From the NCBI RefSeq assembly GCF_028204095.1, contig NZ_JAQLOH010000012.1, positions 1 to 33,232 of the forward strand: a stretch of 33,232 bases of DNA, read 5' to 3'. The translations under genes were made by a program, and so were the position numbers. This document shows, piece after piece, positions 18,801 through 27,748 of this stretch (its first letter is position 1; each line of letters begins with the position of its first letter). The notes below the pieces were generated by a model. That model was not told the DNA's origin. It worked only from the letters and a program-made list of their open reading frames with translations, and made no database searches. Origin of the DNA: Candidatus Anaplasma sp. TIGMIC (lineage in GTDB: Bacteria; Pseudomonadota; Alphaproteobacteria; Rickettsiales; Anaplasmataceae).

Positions 18801-21800
18801 ATGCACACTTCCTTAAATGGTGCTTGTAGCTTCGCAGGGCACATAGTTCCTCCTGTGCTCGAAGCATTGGCTCATGAGCTGCCCAAACATCCGAATTATC
18901 CGCTGCTAAAAAGCTTTATAGAGAAATTCTATAACTTCTCGTACAGTACGGATATGAAGCTTAGTAGCAAATTTTTGCTACATATAGCGCAAGACCTGTT
19001 CCGCTATATCGGTAAGAGGAAACCTGGTGAGAGTCTGGTCCGGGTGTTCTCCGTTGATAGACCTAATGCCCCCGGGGAGTCGCTAACTGTGATTGAAACT
19101 GCGAACGACAACCTGCCGTTCATAATAGACTCTATCATGATCGCGATAAAAAGAAATCACCTGTCGGTGTATCACTACACAAATTCTGTGCTGTGTATAG
19201 AAAGAAATAGCGAAGGCATAGTAAGGGTTGATGCAATACCGCCTCATTCCTCTTCAGAGGATCGTGCATGTGAATCCATTGCCTATTTCGTTGTAGGGCA
19301 AACTAGTCCCGAGTTGCAGGAAAAGCTTCGCTCGGAAATTCATGAAACCCTATCCGCAGTGGCCTGCTGCGTACACGACTGGCAGCCAATGGTTGACCGC
19401 GTTGGGGAATTATTGACAGAGCTTGAGGGAAGCGATAACAGCAGGGAAATTTGCGAATTCCTCAAGTGGATGACCGAGGACAATTTTGTATTCCTAGGAT
19501 ACGAGGAGTACGTAAGAAAGCCCAAAGGCAAGGAGCTAATCCTCTCTACAGAGAGCAGCCTAGGGCTCACAAAAATAACCAGCGGCTCTCCCTCCAGAGG
19601 GGCACCATGCCATTACGAGCAACTCTGTGTCGTACAGTCAAACCTAGTGTCACACGTACACAGGCATGAGTACATGATATGTGTGGTATTGAGAACGTTT
19701 GATGAAAAAGGCATAACAAAACAGGAGCATTGCTTTTACGGATTTTTAACATCTTCTGTTGCCTTTCAGAGCGTACACGATATACCCGTGATAAGAAGGA
19801 AGGTCGAAACTATAGAGGAAAGGTCTGGGTTTATTAGATGTGGTCACAATGGTAAGGCCCTTTTTGCTATAATACAGAAGTTTTCCAGGGAAGAGTTATT
19901 GAGATTTTCCGAGGAAGAGCTGTTTCAGATCTCCATGGGTGTGCTGTTTCTCTCAAGTAACCCGAAAGTGAAGTTATTTACTCTCAAAGATGTTGCAAAT
20001 GGCTTTGTTGTTTTCATAATTTTTCTACCAAAAAGCATCGCTAGTACTGAGCTCTCCGATAGAATAGCTTGCACGCTTGAGGGAGCGCTGTCGGGAGAGG
20101 TAGTTGGAAAACACTACAATATGTACAGTGAGTCGGATTTGGTGCGTTCACAGCTTACCGTAAAGTTATCTTCGGATACGGTATCTAAGATTTCAGAAAA
20201 GGAAATAGAAAGCCTGGTAATTGAAACAACAAAACGCTGGGAGGATCGACTGCGCCAAGTAATCCTAGACAAAATGGATAGCAGGTTCCTGGCATATGTG
20301 GGAGCATTTCCGAAAAGCTATCAGGAGTATTTCGCCCCTAATGGCGCGTGTCATGATATTTTGAAGATACAGAAAGTCCTGGAGACAGGGATCGGAAATG
20401 TAGATTTGTATCTATCAGACGATACTAGCCGTTATCAGCTGAAGATCTACGTTCCGTTGGAGGGAGACCTCCACCTGTCTAGAGTTTTGAACATAGTGAA
20501 GAAGATGGGTGCAAAGATGTCTCTTCACTATAGTTACGATATATGTGTGCATGATACGTGCGTTCGTATTCACCACTTTGTACTTTCTAATACACACAGA
20601 TCGCTGGATCACCACACGGTGAAGAGTCAGTTTGAAATAGTACTGAAAAAGGTCTTCTGTAAGGAGACTGAAAATGATTACTTTAATAGCCTGGTAATAG
20701 CAGCAAATCTTCATTGGAAGGAAGTATTGCTCGTACGTACCCTTAGCCGATATTTGAAGCAGATCTCGTTCAACTATAGCCAGTCCTACATACAAAAGGT
20801 GGTTAGAACATATCCCGAGATGGTCAATTTGTTTGTGAGACTATTTGAGGCACGGTTTGATCCGGCACTAACGGGCGATAGATCAGTAAAAATAGCTTCC
20901 ATTCGCAAATCTATTGAGGAGTTGTTTGCACGAGTTTCCGATATCGTTCACGATTACGTTCTCAAAAGCATCTACAATCTGATTTCGGCTATACTGCGAA
21001 CTAACTACTATCAGGGAGATAAGCCCTATTTATCCATAAAGTTGGACTGTGGCGCTGTACCAGACATGCCGCTACCCAGACCGTTTCGGGAGATCTATGT
21101 TTATTCCAGCATGTTTGAGGGGATACATCTTAGAGGTGGGAAGGTAGCCCGGGGTGGGATAAGGTGGTCAGACAGATCGGAAGACTACCGTACTGAGGTG
21201 TTAGGCCTCATGAAGGCTCAGATGACAAAGAATTCCGTTATAGTGCCTGTTGGCTCGAAGGGAGGGTTTATCCTTAAGGGGGAGAACAAGAAAGTTGGCT
21301 CCATAGAATACGCGGTGGAATGTTATAAAAATTTCCTTAGAGGCATCTTGGACATAACTGACAACATTGTTGACGGGAAGTGCGTTATCCCTGAAGGCGT
21401 TGTAAGACACGATGACGATGACCCATATTTGGTGGTAGCCGCGGATAAAGGCACGGCATCTTTCTCAGACCATGCGAATCAAGTTTCCGCTGAGTACAAT
21501 TTTTGGCTTGGAGATGCGTTTGCTTCTGGCGGATCCGTAGGATTCGATCATAAGAAAATTGGCATCACTGCTCGTGGTGCATGGGTGGCAGCAAAGCGAC
21601 ACTTCTGGGTGATGGGCAAGGACATAGAAAATAGCACTTTTACCGCTATAGGAATCGGCGACATGTCTGGTGATGTCTTCGGAAATGGAATGTTGTTGTC
21701 AGATAGGATCTGCCTACTAGGTGCTTTTAACCACTTGCACATATTTATAGACCCTACTCCGGATCCTGAGGTCAGTTTTGCGGAGAGGAAAAGACTGTTT

Positions 21801-23600
21801 AGTACACCTGGGTCAACATGGGGTGACTATGATGCAAAATTAATATCGAAAGGCGGTGGTGTCTTCTCAAGGAATTCAAAACTTGTAACGTTGACCCCAG
21901 AGATGAAGCAATGTTTGGGTGTTGATATAAAGGAAGAAAGCGTATCACCGAGCAAGTTAATCAGGATGATGCTCATGGCTCCGGTAGATATGATATGGAA
22001 CGGAGGAATCGGTACTTACGTCAAGTCTTCTGAGGAATCTAATGCCGCCGTAGGAGATAAGGCAAATAGTGGTCTAAGGGTTAATGGCGCAGACATTAGG
22101 GCTTCCATGGTCGTGGAAGGCGGCAACCTAGGCTGTACGCAACTTGGACGGGTGGAGTATGCTTCCACCGGCGGTAAAATAAACACAGACTTCACAGACA
22201 ACTCTGGCGGCGTTATATGTTCGGATTTCGAGGTCAATCTTAAGATATGCTTAGAAATGGCGGTGAGAGATAATTTCATCTCTCTAGAAGAAAGAAATAG
22301 TATACTGGACAACATGCTGCACGACATTTCCAGCATTATACTGGAACGTCACAATAAGCTTGAAACAAGAGCATTGATGCTGGAGTGCGCTAGGTCTCCT
22401 AAGCGGGTAGAGCAGCATCACAGGATAGTGCAGTACCTTGAAAAGATAGGGATGCTGAATCGGTCAATAGAATTTCTGCCAAGTGATGATGATGTGCAGA
22501 AGATGATCGGTGAGTCACGTGGTTTTTGTGCGCCACAGATCGCCGTTCTCATGGCTTATACCAGAATGTTCATAAAGAATGAGATAGTGAAGTCCAACCT
22601 TCTTGCTCGTCAAGACCTGGATCATGTATATGAGTCCCAGTATTTGTTCTCCTATTTTCCGGAAGTCATAAGGGACAGATTTAAAAAGTACATACGTAAG
22701 CATAAGTTAAAACATGAGATTCTAGCTACGTGTATCTCAAACGACATAGTAAACCGAATGGGCTGTGTTTTTGCCAGCCATATTGAAAGCATGGGTATTT
22801 CAATAGACATGATAGCAAGGGTATATGTCATAATCACCCGTGTATACAATCTGCAAAACATATGGAACGAGCTAGATAGAATAGATGGAAAAGTCAGCAT
22901 AGATGACTATGTCAAGGTTGTGAGGAAAGTGCAAAAGTTTGTCGGTCAGGCAACGTTTTGGCTATTCAGGCACATGCACAAGTTTTCTGACATAGAAAAG
23001 AATCTTGATACCTTGTCGGAGCAAACTTCACTGTTTGAGAGCGACTTAGGCTCCCTATTGTGTGATGAGTTTTTGGAGTCATACAATGACGCGTGCGATG
23101 ACCTGCCTAAGACTGTGCTTAATCCCGAAATAGCAAAGAGGCTTGGTGGGCTTGAGTTCTCTATCTATGGTATGGATATCATATACCTTGCGGGAAGTAC
23201 CGGGGTTGATGTTCTCACTGTAGGACGAATTTACTTTAGACTTAGGTCTGTCTTGAGCTTTAGTAGAATTCGTGACCTTGCAACACAAATGGACGCTGCT
23301 TCCGCTTACTGGCAACGAATAGCTATACGGAATCTCTTGGATGATTTAAGCGATTACCAGTCAATAATTGCGGGAAATATCTTGAAGAATATGGCCCCTC
23401 GTCGACCCGATGATCAGAGATCTTTGGACGAGATCGCAAAGGCCGCTGTAGCATCATGGTGCGATCAACACCAAAATCAGCTGAATGGCTATTATAGGTT
23501 CCTAGAAGACATAAACTCTGCTCAGCTTGATCTGAGTAAGCTTGTGCTCATAATAAGATCCCTTAGTGTGTTTACGGTGGAAAAGGACTGTAATGTTTAG
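18801..23600 (+). CDS. gdhB: NAD-dependent glutamate dehydrogenase, large (bacterial ~180 kDa) type
   Basis: The 1599-aa enzyme oxidatively deaminates glutamate to 2-oxoglutarate with NAD, feeding amino-acid carbon into the TCA cycle. That fits an intracellular bacterium that relies on host glutamate, glutamine and proline. The N-terminal half is the long regulatory region of this class. The catalytic part starts near residue 780 with RGGIRWSDRSEDYRTEVLGL; the catalytic lysine is in PVGSKGGF (Lys820). NAD-domain signatures follow: YNFWLGDAFASGGS, IGIGDMSGDVFGNGM, VVEGGNLGCTQ and NTDFTDNSGGV. No interruption is seen. I chose ATG 18801; an upstream GTG (18690) would add a poorly conserved hydrophobic leader. 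tatB overlaps its end by 8 nt. The symbol follows usage for this family and is less certain than the function. Confidence 0.95.
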   Translation: MHTSLNGACSFAGHIVPPVLEALAHELPKHPNYPLLKSFIEKFYNFSYSTDMKLSSKFLLHIAQDLFRYIGKRKPGESLVRVFSVDRPNAPGESLTVIETANDNLPFIIDSIMIAIKRNHLSVYHYTNSVLCIERNSEGIVRVDAIPPHSSSEDRACESIAYFVVGQTSPELQEKLRSEIHETLSAVACCVHDWQPMVDRVGELLTELEGSDNSREICEFLKWMTEDNFVFLGYEEYVRKPKGKELILSTESSLGLTKITSGSPSRGAPCHYEQLCVVQSNLVSHVHRHEYMICVVLRTFDEKGITKQEHCFYGFLTSSVAFQSVHDIPVIRRKVETIEERSGFIRCGHNGKALFAIIQKFSREELLRFSEEELFQISMGVLFLSSNPKVKLFTLKDVANGFVVFIIFLPKSIASTELSDRIACTLEGALSGEVVGKHYNMYSESDLVRSQLTVKLSSDTVSKISEKEIESLVIETTKRWEDRLRQVILDKMDSRFLAYVGAFPKSYQEYFAPNGACHDILKIQKVLETGIGNVDLYLSDDTSRYQLKIYVPLEGDLHLSRVLNIVKKMGAKMSLHYSYDICVHDTCVRIHHFVLSNTHRSLDHHTVKSQFEIVLKKVFCKETENDYFNSLVIAANLHWKEVLLVRTLSRYLKQISFNYSQSYIQKVVRTYPEMVNLFVRLFEARFDPALTGDRSVKIASIRKSIEELFARVSDIVHDYVLKSIYNLISAILRTNYYQGDKPYLSIKLDCGAVPDMPLPRPFREIYVYSSMFEGIHLRGGKVARGGIRWSDRSEDYRTEVLGLMKAQMTKNSVIVPVGSKGGFILKGENKKVGSIEYAVECYKNFLRGILDITDNIVDGKCVIPEGVVRHDDDDPYLVVAADKGTASFSDHANQVSAEYNFWLGDAFASGGSVGFDHKKIGITARGAWVAAKRHFWVMGKDIENSTFTAIGIGDMSGDVFGNGMLLSDRICLLGAFNHLHIFIDPTPDPEVSFAERKRLFSTPGSTWGDYDAKLISKGGGVFSRNSKLVTLTPEMKQCLGVDIKEESVSPSKLIRMMLMAPVDMIWNGGIGTYVKSSEESNAAVGDKANSGLRVNGADIRASMVVEGGNLGCTQLGRVEYASTGGKINTDFTDNSGGVICSDFEVNLKICLEMAVRDNFISLEERNSILDNMLHDISSIILERHNKLETRALMLECARSPKRVEQHHRIVQYLEKIGMLNRSIEFLPSDDDVQKMIGESRGFCAPQIAVLMAYTRMFIKNEIVKSNLLARQDLDHVYESQYLFSYFPEVIRDRFKKYIRKHKLKHEILATCISNDIVNRMGCVFASHIESMGISIDMIARVYVIITRVYNLQNIWNELDRIDGKVSIDDYVKVVRKVQKFVGQATFWLFRHMHKFSDIEKNLDTLSEQTSLFESDLGSLLCDEFLESYNDACDDLPKTVLNPEIAKRLGGLEFSIYGMDIIYLAGSTGVDVLTVGRIYFRLRSVLSFSRIRDLATQMDAASAYWQRIAIRNLLDDLSDYQSIIAGNILKNMAPRRPDDQRSLDEIAKAAVASWCDQHQNQLNGYYRFLEDINSAQLDLSKLVLIIRSLSVFTVEKDCNV

Positions 23601-23955
23601 CATTGGCATATCTGAGGTACTTCTGGTAGTGGTAGTTGGTTGTCTAGTTACTGACCCAAAGAAGCTTCCTGGAATCTTGAAGAATGCCATAGGGTACTAC
23701 AGGAAATTTGACGAAATGCGTACGGAGGTCTTGGATTCGTTCCGGGAAATATGGAAAGGCAGTGTAGTAAAGTCGGAAAACGAGAGCACTGAGGTTAGCA
23801 CGAAGCAGATTGTAGGGGACGATGGCGTGGTTTACGAGGCTTACGAGGTGAGTGAGATTGTGGAAACCAGAAGTCATAAGGGAAGGAAAACACTTTCAAC
23901 TCCTGAGAAAAGTGCGAAAAACTCTCGCATCAGCAACAGTAAGGAGAAAGAATAG
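23593..23955 (+). CDS. tatB: Sec-independent protein translocase subunit TatB
   Basis: This 120-aa single-span membrane protein is the TatB component that, with TatC, recognises twin-arginine signal peptides. It begins MFSIGISEVLLVVVVGCLV, aligning without gaps to E. coli TatB: Phe2, Ile4, Gly5, Ser7 and the essential Glu8 are kept. The amphipathic helix (KKLPGILKNAIGYYRKFDEM) follows, then a charged, variable tail. Position 21, usually glycine in the hinge GP, is Asp here (TDPKKLP). The start ATG overlaps the gdh 3' end by 8 nt, so it is probably co-transcribed and coupled; upstream frame extension into gdh (23566) is not needed. TatA and TatC are not in the window. Confidence 0.88.
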   Translation: MFSIGISEVLLVVVVGCLVTDPKKLPGILKNAIGYYRKFDEMRTEVLDSFREIWKGSVVKSENESTEVSTKQIVGDDGVVYEAYEVSEIVETRSHKGRKTLSTPEKSAKNSRISNSKEKE

Positions 23956-24181
23956 CGTCTTTTTCCGCTTCTATTGAAACATGAAGCAATCAGTTTTGGT
24001 ACGTGGGTGCAGCCGGGCCGCTTTTTGTATTTGCTGCTTTTTAGTACGTAAACAACCTACGTCCCACCAGACGCAGTGATCACGTAGCTTCTTAATCTGT
24101 AAACTGAGTCGTTGTATTATATCACCTACATGGGATACTGCAGCGCAGTAGTACTTAAATGATTGTAGGAGCATGTAAAGT
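23956..24181. other. Short intergenic region before pleD
   Basis: Holds the presumed pleD promoter. The only clear element is the ribosome-binding site TAGGAG at 24166-24171, 10 nt before the pleD ATG. Confidence 0.5.
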
Positions 24182-25555
24182 ATGACGGCAAGAATACTCG
24201 TGGTGGATGATTTACTCTCGAACATAAAGCTATTACAAGCAAAACTCACCAGAGAATATTATAGTGTACTCACAGCAACGAATGGCCCTGATGCAATCAG
24301 TATCGCACAGGAGCAGCAACCAGACCTAGTACTTCTTGATGTGATGATGCCTGGCATGGACGGGCATGAGACTTGCAGAAGGCTGCGAGCTAACCCCTCA
24401 ACTACATATATTCCCATCGTTATGGTAACGGCTCTGGACAACACTACTGAAAACAGAGTAAATGGTCTGAATGCGGGTGCAGATGACTTTCTTACAAAGC
24501 CTATAGACGATGTTGCGCTGTTTGCCAGAATAAAATCACTCACCAGGTTCAAAATACTAGTGGGCGAGCTGCGGATAAGGGGAAAAACTATGGAGGATAT
24601 GCGTGCCGTAGATGATCGCATCATGCAATATGCCAATCAGATTTCTGATGGCAAAATCCTCGTAATAGATGAGGATAGGATCAGAGCAGAGAGCATAAAC
24701 AGTGTACTACAGAAAAACTTCCAAGAGACCGCAATTTTCAGCGACCCAACACAGACCTTTAACCTGACTAACGCGGCAAATTACGACTTGCTCATAATAG
24801 ATATGCGCTTCGGTGGAGACGGTCTCAGGCTGTACTCAGATTTTCGCAATTACATAAGTGAAACGCGCTTCACCCCGGTGCTGCTCCTGCTCGACGAAAG
24901 CGAAAATACAGCAATACTGCAAAAGGCGTTTGATATGGGAGTTATAGACTACATAACGGTCCCTATATGCAATAATGAACTAATTGCCAGGGTCAGCCTG
25001 CAGATAAAAAGAAAGAGATACCAAGATGCTTTGAGGATGCTACTGAAAAGCAACGCTGAGATGTCTATCAAGGACCCTTTGACCGGCTGTTATAACAGGC
25101 GTTATTTTGATATGTATTTCCAAAACATCGTCAAGGAGTCGAGAGAAAAAAACAAGGACCTATCGATCATAATACTGGATATCGACCACTTCAAACAGGT
25201 AAACGACACGCTGGGGCATACAGTCGGGGATGAAATCCTGAAACAAATGTGCGACACAATTTTCGATAATATCAGGGTCTCTGACTTACTAGCTAGATTT
25301 GGCGGTGAGGAATTTGTTGTTATACTGCCAGAAACAAATATCCATAAGGCTACACAAGTGGCAGAGAGACTGCGACAATGCGTTGAAATGAACATATTCG
25401 CTACAAGCGCAGGGAAAATAAATAAAACTCTTAGTATTGGAGTAGCTAAATTACGCAGTTCAGAAGATCCAAAACAGCTTCTAACCAGGGCTGACGAACT
25501 TCTGTATGTTGCAAAAAAAGACAGAAATAGAGTAGTGTCTGATCGAGACTCGTAG
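24182..25555 (+). CDS. pleD: PleD-like response regulator, diguanylate cyclase (REC-REC-GGDEF)
   Basis: This 457-aa cytoplasmic regulator makes cyclic di-GMP when phosphorylated. REC1 (about 1-125) has the acidic pair Asp9/Asp10, phospho-acceptor Asp53 (LLDVMMPGMDG) and Lys106 (TKP). REC2 (about 155-280) keeps acidic residues near 163-165 and Asp207 (IIDMRF) but has Val in place of the conserved Lys (ITVPI, 258-262), so it is probably an adaptor. The GGDEF domain (about 295-457) has the signature GGEEF at 374-378 and the inhibitory I-site RVSD at 365-368, exactly five residues upstream, so product feedback is expected. The domain order is that of Caulobacter PleD; a PleC-PleD pair is reported in A. 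phagocytophilum. The kinase gene is not here. It stands alone, convergent with rluA. Confidence 0.93.
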   Translation: MTARILVVDDLLSNIKLLQAKLTREYYSVLTATNGPDAISIAQEQQPDLVLLDVMMPGMDGHETCRRLRANPSTTYIPIVMVTALDNTTENRVNGLNAGADDFLTKPIDDVALFARIKSLTRFKILVGELRIRGKTMEDMRAVDDRIMQYANQISDGKILVIDEDRIRAESINSVLQKNFQETAIFSDPTQTFNLTNAANYDLLIIDMRFGGDGLRLYSDFRNYISETRFTPVLLLLDESENTAILQKAFDMGVIDYITVPICNNELIARVSLQIKRKRYQDALRMLLKSNAEMSIKDPLTGCYNRRYFDMYFQNIVKESREKNKDLSIIILDIDHFKQVNDTLGHTVGDEILKQMCDTIFDNIRVSDLLARFGGEEFVVILPETNIHKATQVAERLRQCVEMNIFATSAGKINKTLSIGVAKLRSSEDPKQLLTRADELLYVAKKDRNRVVSDRDS

Positions 25556-25941
25556 ACTGAGTTCCATGTCAGCTATAATTATGTGCTGCAGCCGCTGCAA
25601 TAGGCCTCCAACAACAGACAGGCACCCCTAGCGCTTTCAACATAAATCTGATCTAGATATCTGCAGGTCAGTACATCGTAACTTACATTTGAACTTACAA
25701 AATACAGACTTGGTCATGCACACAAGGTCAAACCAGTGCTCCACTCATGCAAACAATACGTGCACCACGACCGACCTTATTTTTTTAATCCGCGTGGAGA
25801 ATCAGTTACCAAATTTTGCCATTAGCACAGTACAACGTCAGAACTAGCACTTTACTACCACCAAGAACAGGCAAAATTACGACTGCCACATCCAATAGTT
25901 TCCGCACAAATATTGCCTATTTTGCGTCGCTGACAATACAT

Positions 25942-25957
25942 ATCTCCACAAGGAGAT
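25942..25957. terminator. Small hairpin with GGAGA stem (first of two)
   Basis: ATCTCC-ACAA-GGAGAT forms a perfect 6-bp stem with a 4-nt loop. It lacks a T-run on either strand. The same 5-bp core recurs 60 bp further on. It may be part of a bidirectional stop for pleD and the efp operon. Confidence 0.3.
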
Positions 25958-25995
25958 GAATATCTTATCCTTAATATGTATGATGACTAAAACAA

Positions 25996-26015
25996 AAATA
26001 CTCTCCTGATGGAGA
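25996..26015 (-). terminator. Candidate intrinsic terminator of the efp-rluA operon
   Basis: On the minus strand TCTCC-ATCA-GGAGA is followed by GTATTTTTGTTTT, a hairpin plus T-rich tract about 40 nt beyond the rluA stop. The stem is only 5 bp. Confidence 0.4.
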
Positions 26016-26052
26016 CAGCATAGTGAGGTGCAAGAACCTTACTATATAATGG

Positions 26053-26979
26053 CTATAATAGCGCTTCTACTTCTCTAGGTAACTCACCAAACAGCGTATT
26101 AATAGTTTGGACCATATGCCCTGGTATAGGAGCCACTATAGCGATCTTGCACCCAAAAAGCTCAAGAGTGATCTTTAATGCATGAAGGTGTAGCTCTCCC
26201 TTGGCTTCAGTGCCACAGTATTTCTCATCACCAACTATCGGGCAGCCGGATTGAGCCATATGAATCCGGAGTTGGTGTTTCCTACCGGTTACTGGCTTCA
26301 GCAGCACAACAGCACCGATCTCATTCGCCTTAACTACTGAGAAAACAGTCCTCGCATCTTTCTCAGTAATTCCTTCCACACAACCTTGTTTCCGTTTATA
26401 AAATACCGGAATAGTGATCTCGCCACTGTCTGCACCTGGCACTCCCCTTGTGACTGCCAGGTAATCTTTATATATTTTCCTACAACGTAGTTGCTCAGAA
26501 ATTACCCTTGCAACGGACTTCCTCCTCGCAAGAATCAGTACCCCACTTGTGTCTTTATCAAGTCTGTGAACAATATGCAGGGTCTCACCGGGGATTATTT
26601 TTTCGAGCAAATCACACAGGCTCACCCTTACCTTAGACCCACCTTGCACGCTAACCCCAACGGGCTTATTTATCGCGACGATGTTATCGTCCTTATATAT
26701 GACATTATCGATAATGAGCCTAAGCAGCGTATCACAGCGTACTTCCTGTACTTCATGGGCCCTTGTGGCAATACCAGCTACATTTGATACGATTACTACA
26801 TCTCCGAGCTTAACCCTTGTAGACGAAGCAACTTTTTTATTATTCAGTCGGATTTCTCCCCTGCGCAGAAGCCTCTCTATGAAAGACTGCGTCAACCCAG
26901 GAAGAACGCTGCGTATATACCTGTCAAGGCGCGAGCCATCATGCTCAGCATCAACAGAATACTCCCCGTTAATACTCAC
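26053..26979 (-). CDS. RluA-family pseudouridine synthase (RluC/RluD type)
   Basis: This 308-aa enzyme converts specific uridines of 23S rRNA to pseudouridine. An N-terminal S4 RNA-binding domain (RLDRYIRSVLP..., RLLRRGEIRLNNKK, about 17-65) is followed by the catalytic domain. The active-site motif HRLDKDTSGVLIL contains the catalytic Asp141. NKPVGVSVQGG at 105-114 and the GRKHQLRIHMAQSGCPIVGD block are standard for the family. The S4 domain separates it from RluA proper and points to RluC or RluD, between which I cannot decide. Its start overlaps the stop of the IMPase-like gene by 4 nt, making it last in a three-gene operon. Confidence 0.93.
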   Translation of the reverse strand: MSINGEYSVDAEHDGSRLDRYIRSVLPGLTQSFIERLLRRGEIRLNNKKVASSTRVKLGDVVIVSNVAGIATRAHEVQEVRCDTLLRLIIDNVIYKDDNIVAINKPVGVSVQGGSKVRVSLCDLLEKIIPGETLHIVHRLDKDTSGVLILARRKSVARVISEQLRCRKIYKDYLAVTRGVPGADSGEITIPVFYKRKQGCVEGITEKDARTVFSVVKANEIGAVVLLKPVTGRKHQLRIHMAQSGCPIVGDEKYCGTEAKGELHLHALKITLELFGCKIAIVAPIPGHMVQTINTLFGELPREVEALL

Positions 26980-27746
26980 TTTTGCGCTGCAGCAATTTGC
27001 TTTTCAACATAGTCCCGCAGGAAGAAGTTGCTAGCTATAAGTATGCCATCCTGCACCGTAATGCTTCCCTTGCTTTCTTCCACAAACAGCTTACCCATCC
27101 CAGCCTTGTGTTCCTGCACCCCTGAATATATTAGCACGTCACAGCCCCCGGCACACAAGTACGAAAACCCAAGCACCACAGAACCCATAGACCTCAACAC
27201 TATGTGATTGGAAGCAAGAACCTCTATTATACCCCTAACATTCGCGCAACCTGCAGTATAATCAAACACAGCCGCGTTAATGCTCTCCTTCCTTGTGACG
27301 TACATTTTAGAGTATCTACTTTGCCCACACTCTACAAAAGAGCCGTACCCTTTCTCGGCGTAGTATGTTTCACGCAATATGGGAGAATCAACGATTGCTG
27401 CCACAACCTCACCACCCTTCACCAGCGCAATAGCTGTCGCAAAATATGGCAGACCACTCATAAAATTAGTTCTACTATCTATAGTGCTTACAAACCAGAA
27501 CATATCCCCAAGATCTTTGGTCTCGCGCATTCCTTCAAAAAGGATCTCAAGACCTTGTTTATATTCACTGAGCTCCTCAGCTATTATCCTACTGGATCTG
27601 GAATATGCTGCACGAGTAAACTCGCTCGCAGCTGTGTACGAAGACTTCACGTACTTTATCTCGTTGAAATCTCGAACTAGACCCCGGGAAGATTTACGAA
27701 CGGCCTTGAGCATGACACCAATAACCGGCGAGAACAGCGTAGCCAT
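26976..27746 (-). CDS. Inositol-monophosphatase (SuhB-like) family protein with a degraded active site
   Basis: This 256-aa protein has the IMPase fold pattern throughout: LVRDFNEIK, NFMSGLPYFATAIALVKGGEVVAAIVDSP, then LRSMGSVVLGFSYLCAGGCDV. Normal members hydrolyse inositol phosphates using three metals held by GEE, DPxDGT and WD motifs. Here the second motif is VSTIDSRTNF (Ser87 and Thr88 for Asp-Pro; Ser91-Arg92 for Gly-Thr), the first keeps only one Glu (LFEG), and the third reads QEHKAG in place of WDxAAG. Asp90 is retained. Catalysis is therefore doubtful. The frame is intact and sits tightly between efp (2-nt gap) and rluA (4-nt overlap). SuhB of E. coli has a non-catalytic role in rRNA antitermination, so a retained non-enzymatic function is possible but unproven. 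Confidence 0.85.
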   Translation of the reverse strand: MATLFSPVIGVMLKAVRKSSRGLVRDFNEIKYVKSSYTAASEFTRAAYSRSSRIIAEELSEYKQGLEILFEGMRETKDLGDMFWFVSTIDSRTNFMSGLPYFATAIALVKGGEVVAAIVDSPILRETYYAEKGYGSFVECGQSRYSKMYVTRKESINAAVFDYTAGCANVRGIIEVLASNHIVLRSMGSVVLGFSYLCAGGCDVLIYSGVQEHKAGMGKLFVEESKGSITVQDGILIASNFFLRDYVEKQIAAAQK

Positions 27747-27748
27747 TT

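Larger units (their letters stand above)
25556..26052. other. Convergent intergenic region between pleD and rluA
   Basis: No gene is visible. It holds two small hairpins built on the same stem sequence (TCTCC/GGAGA), listed separately, and otherwise nothing recognisable. Confidence 0.55.
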
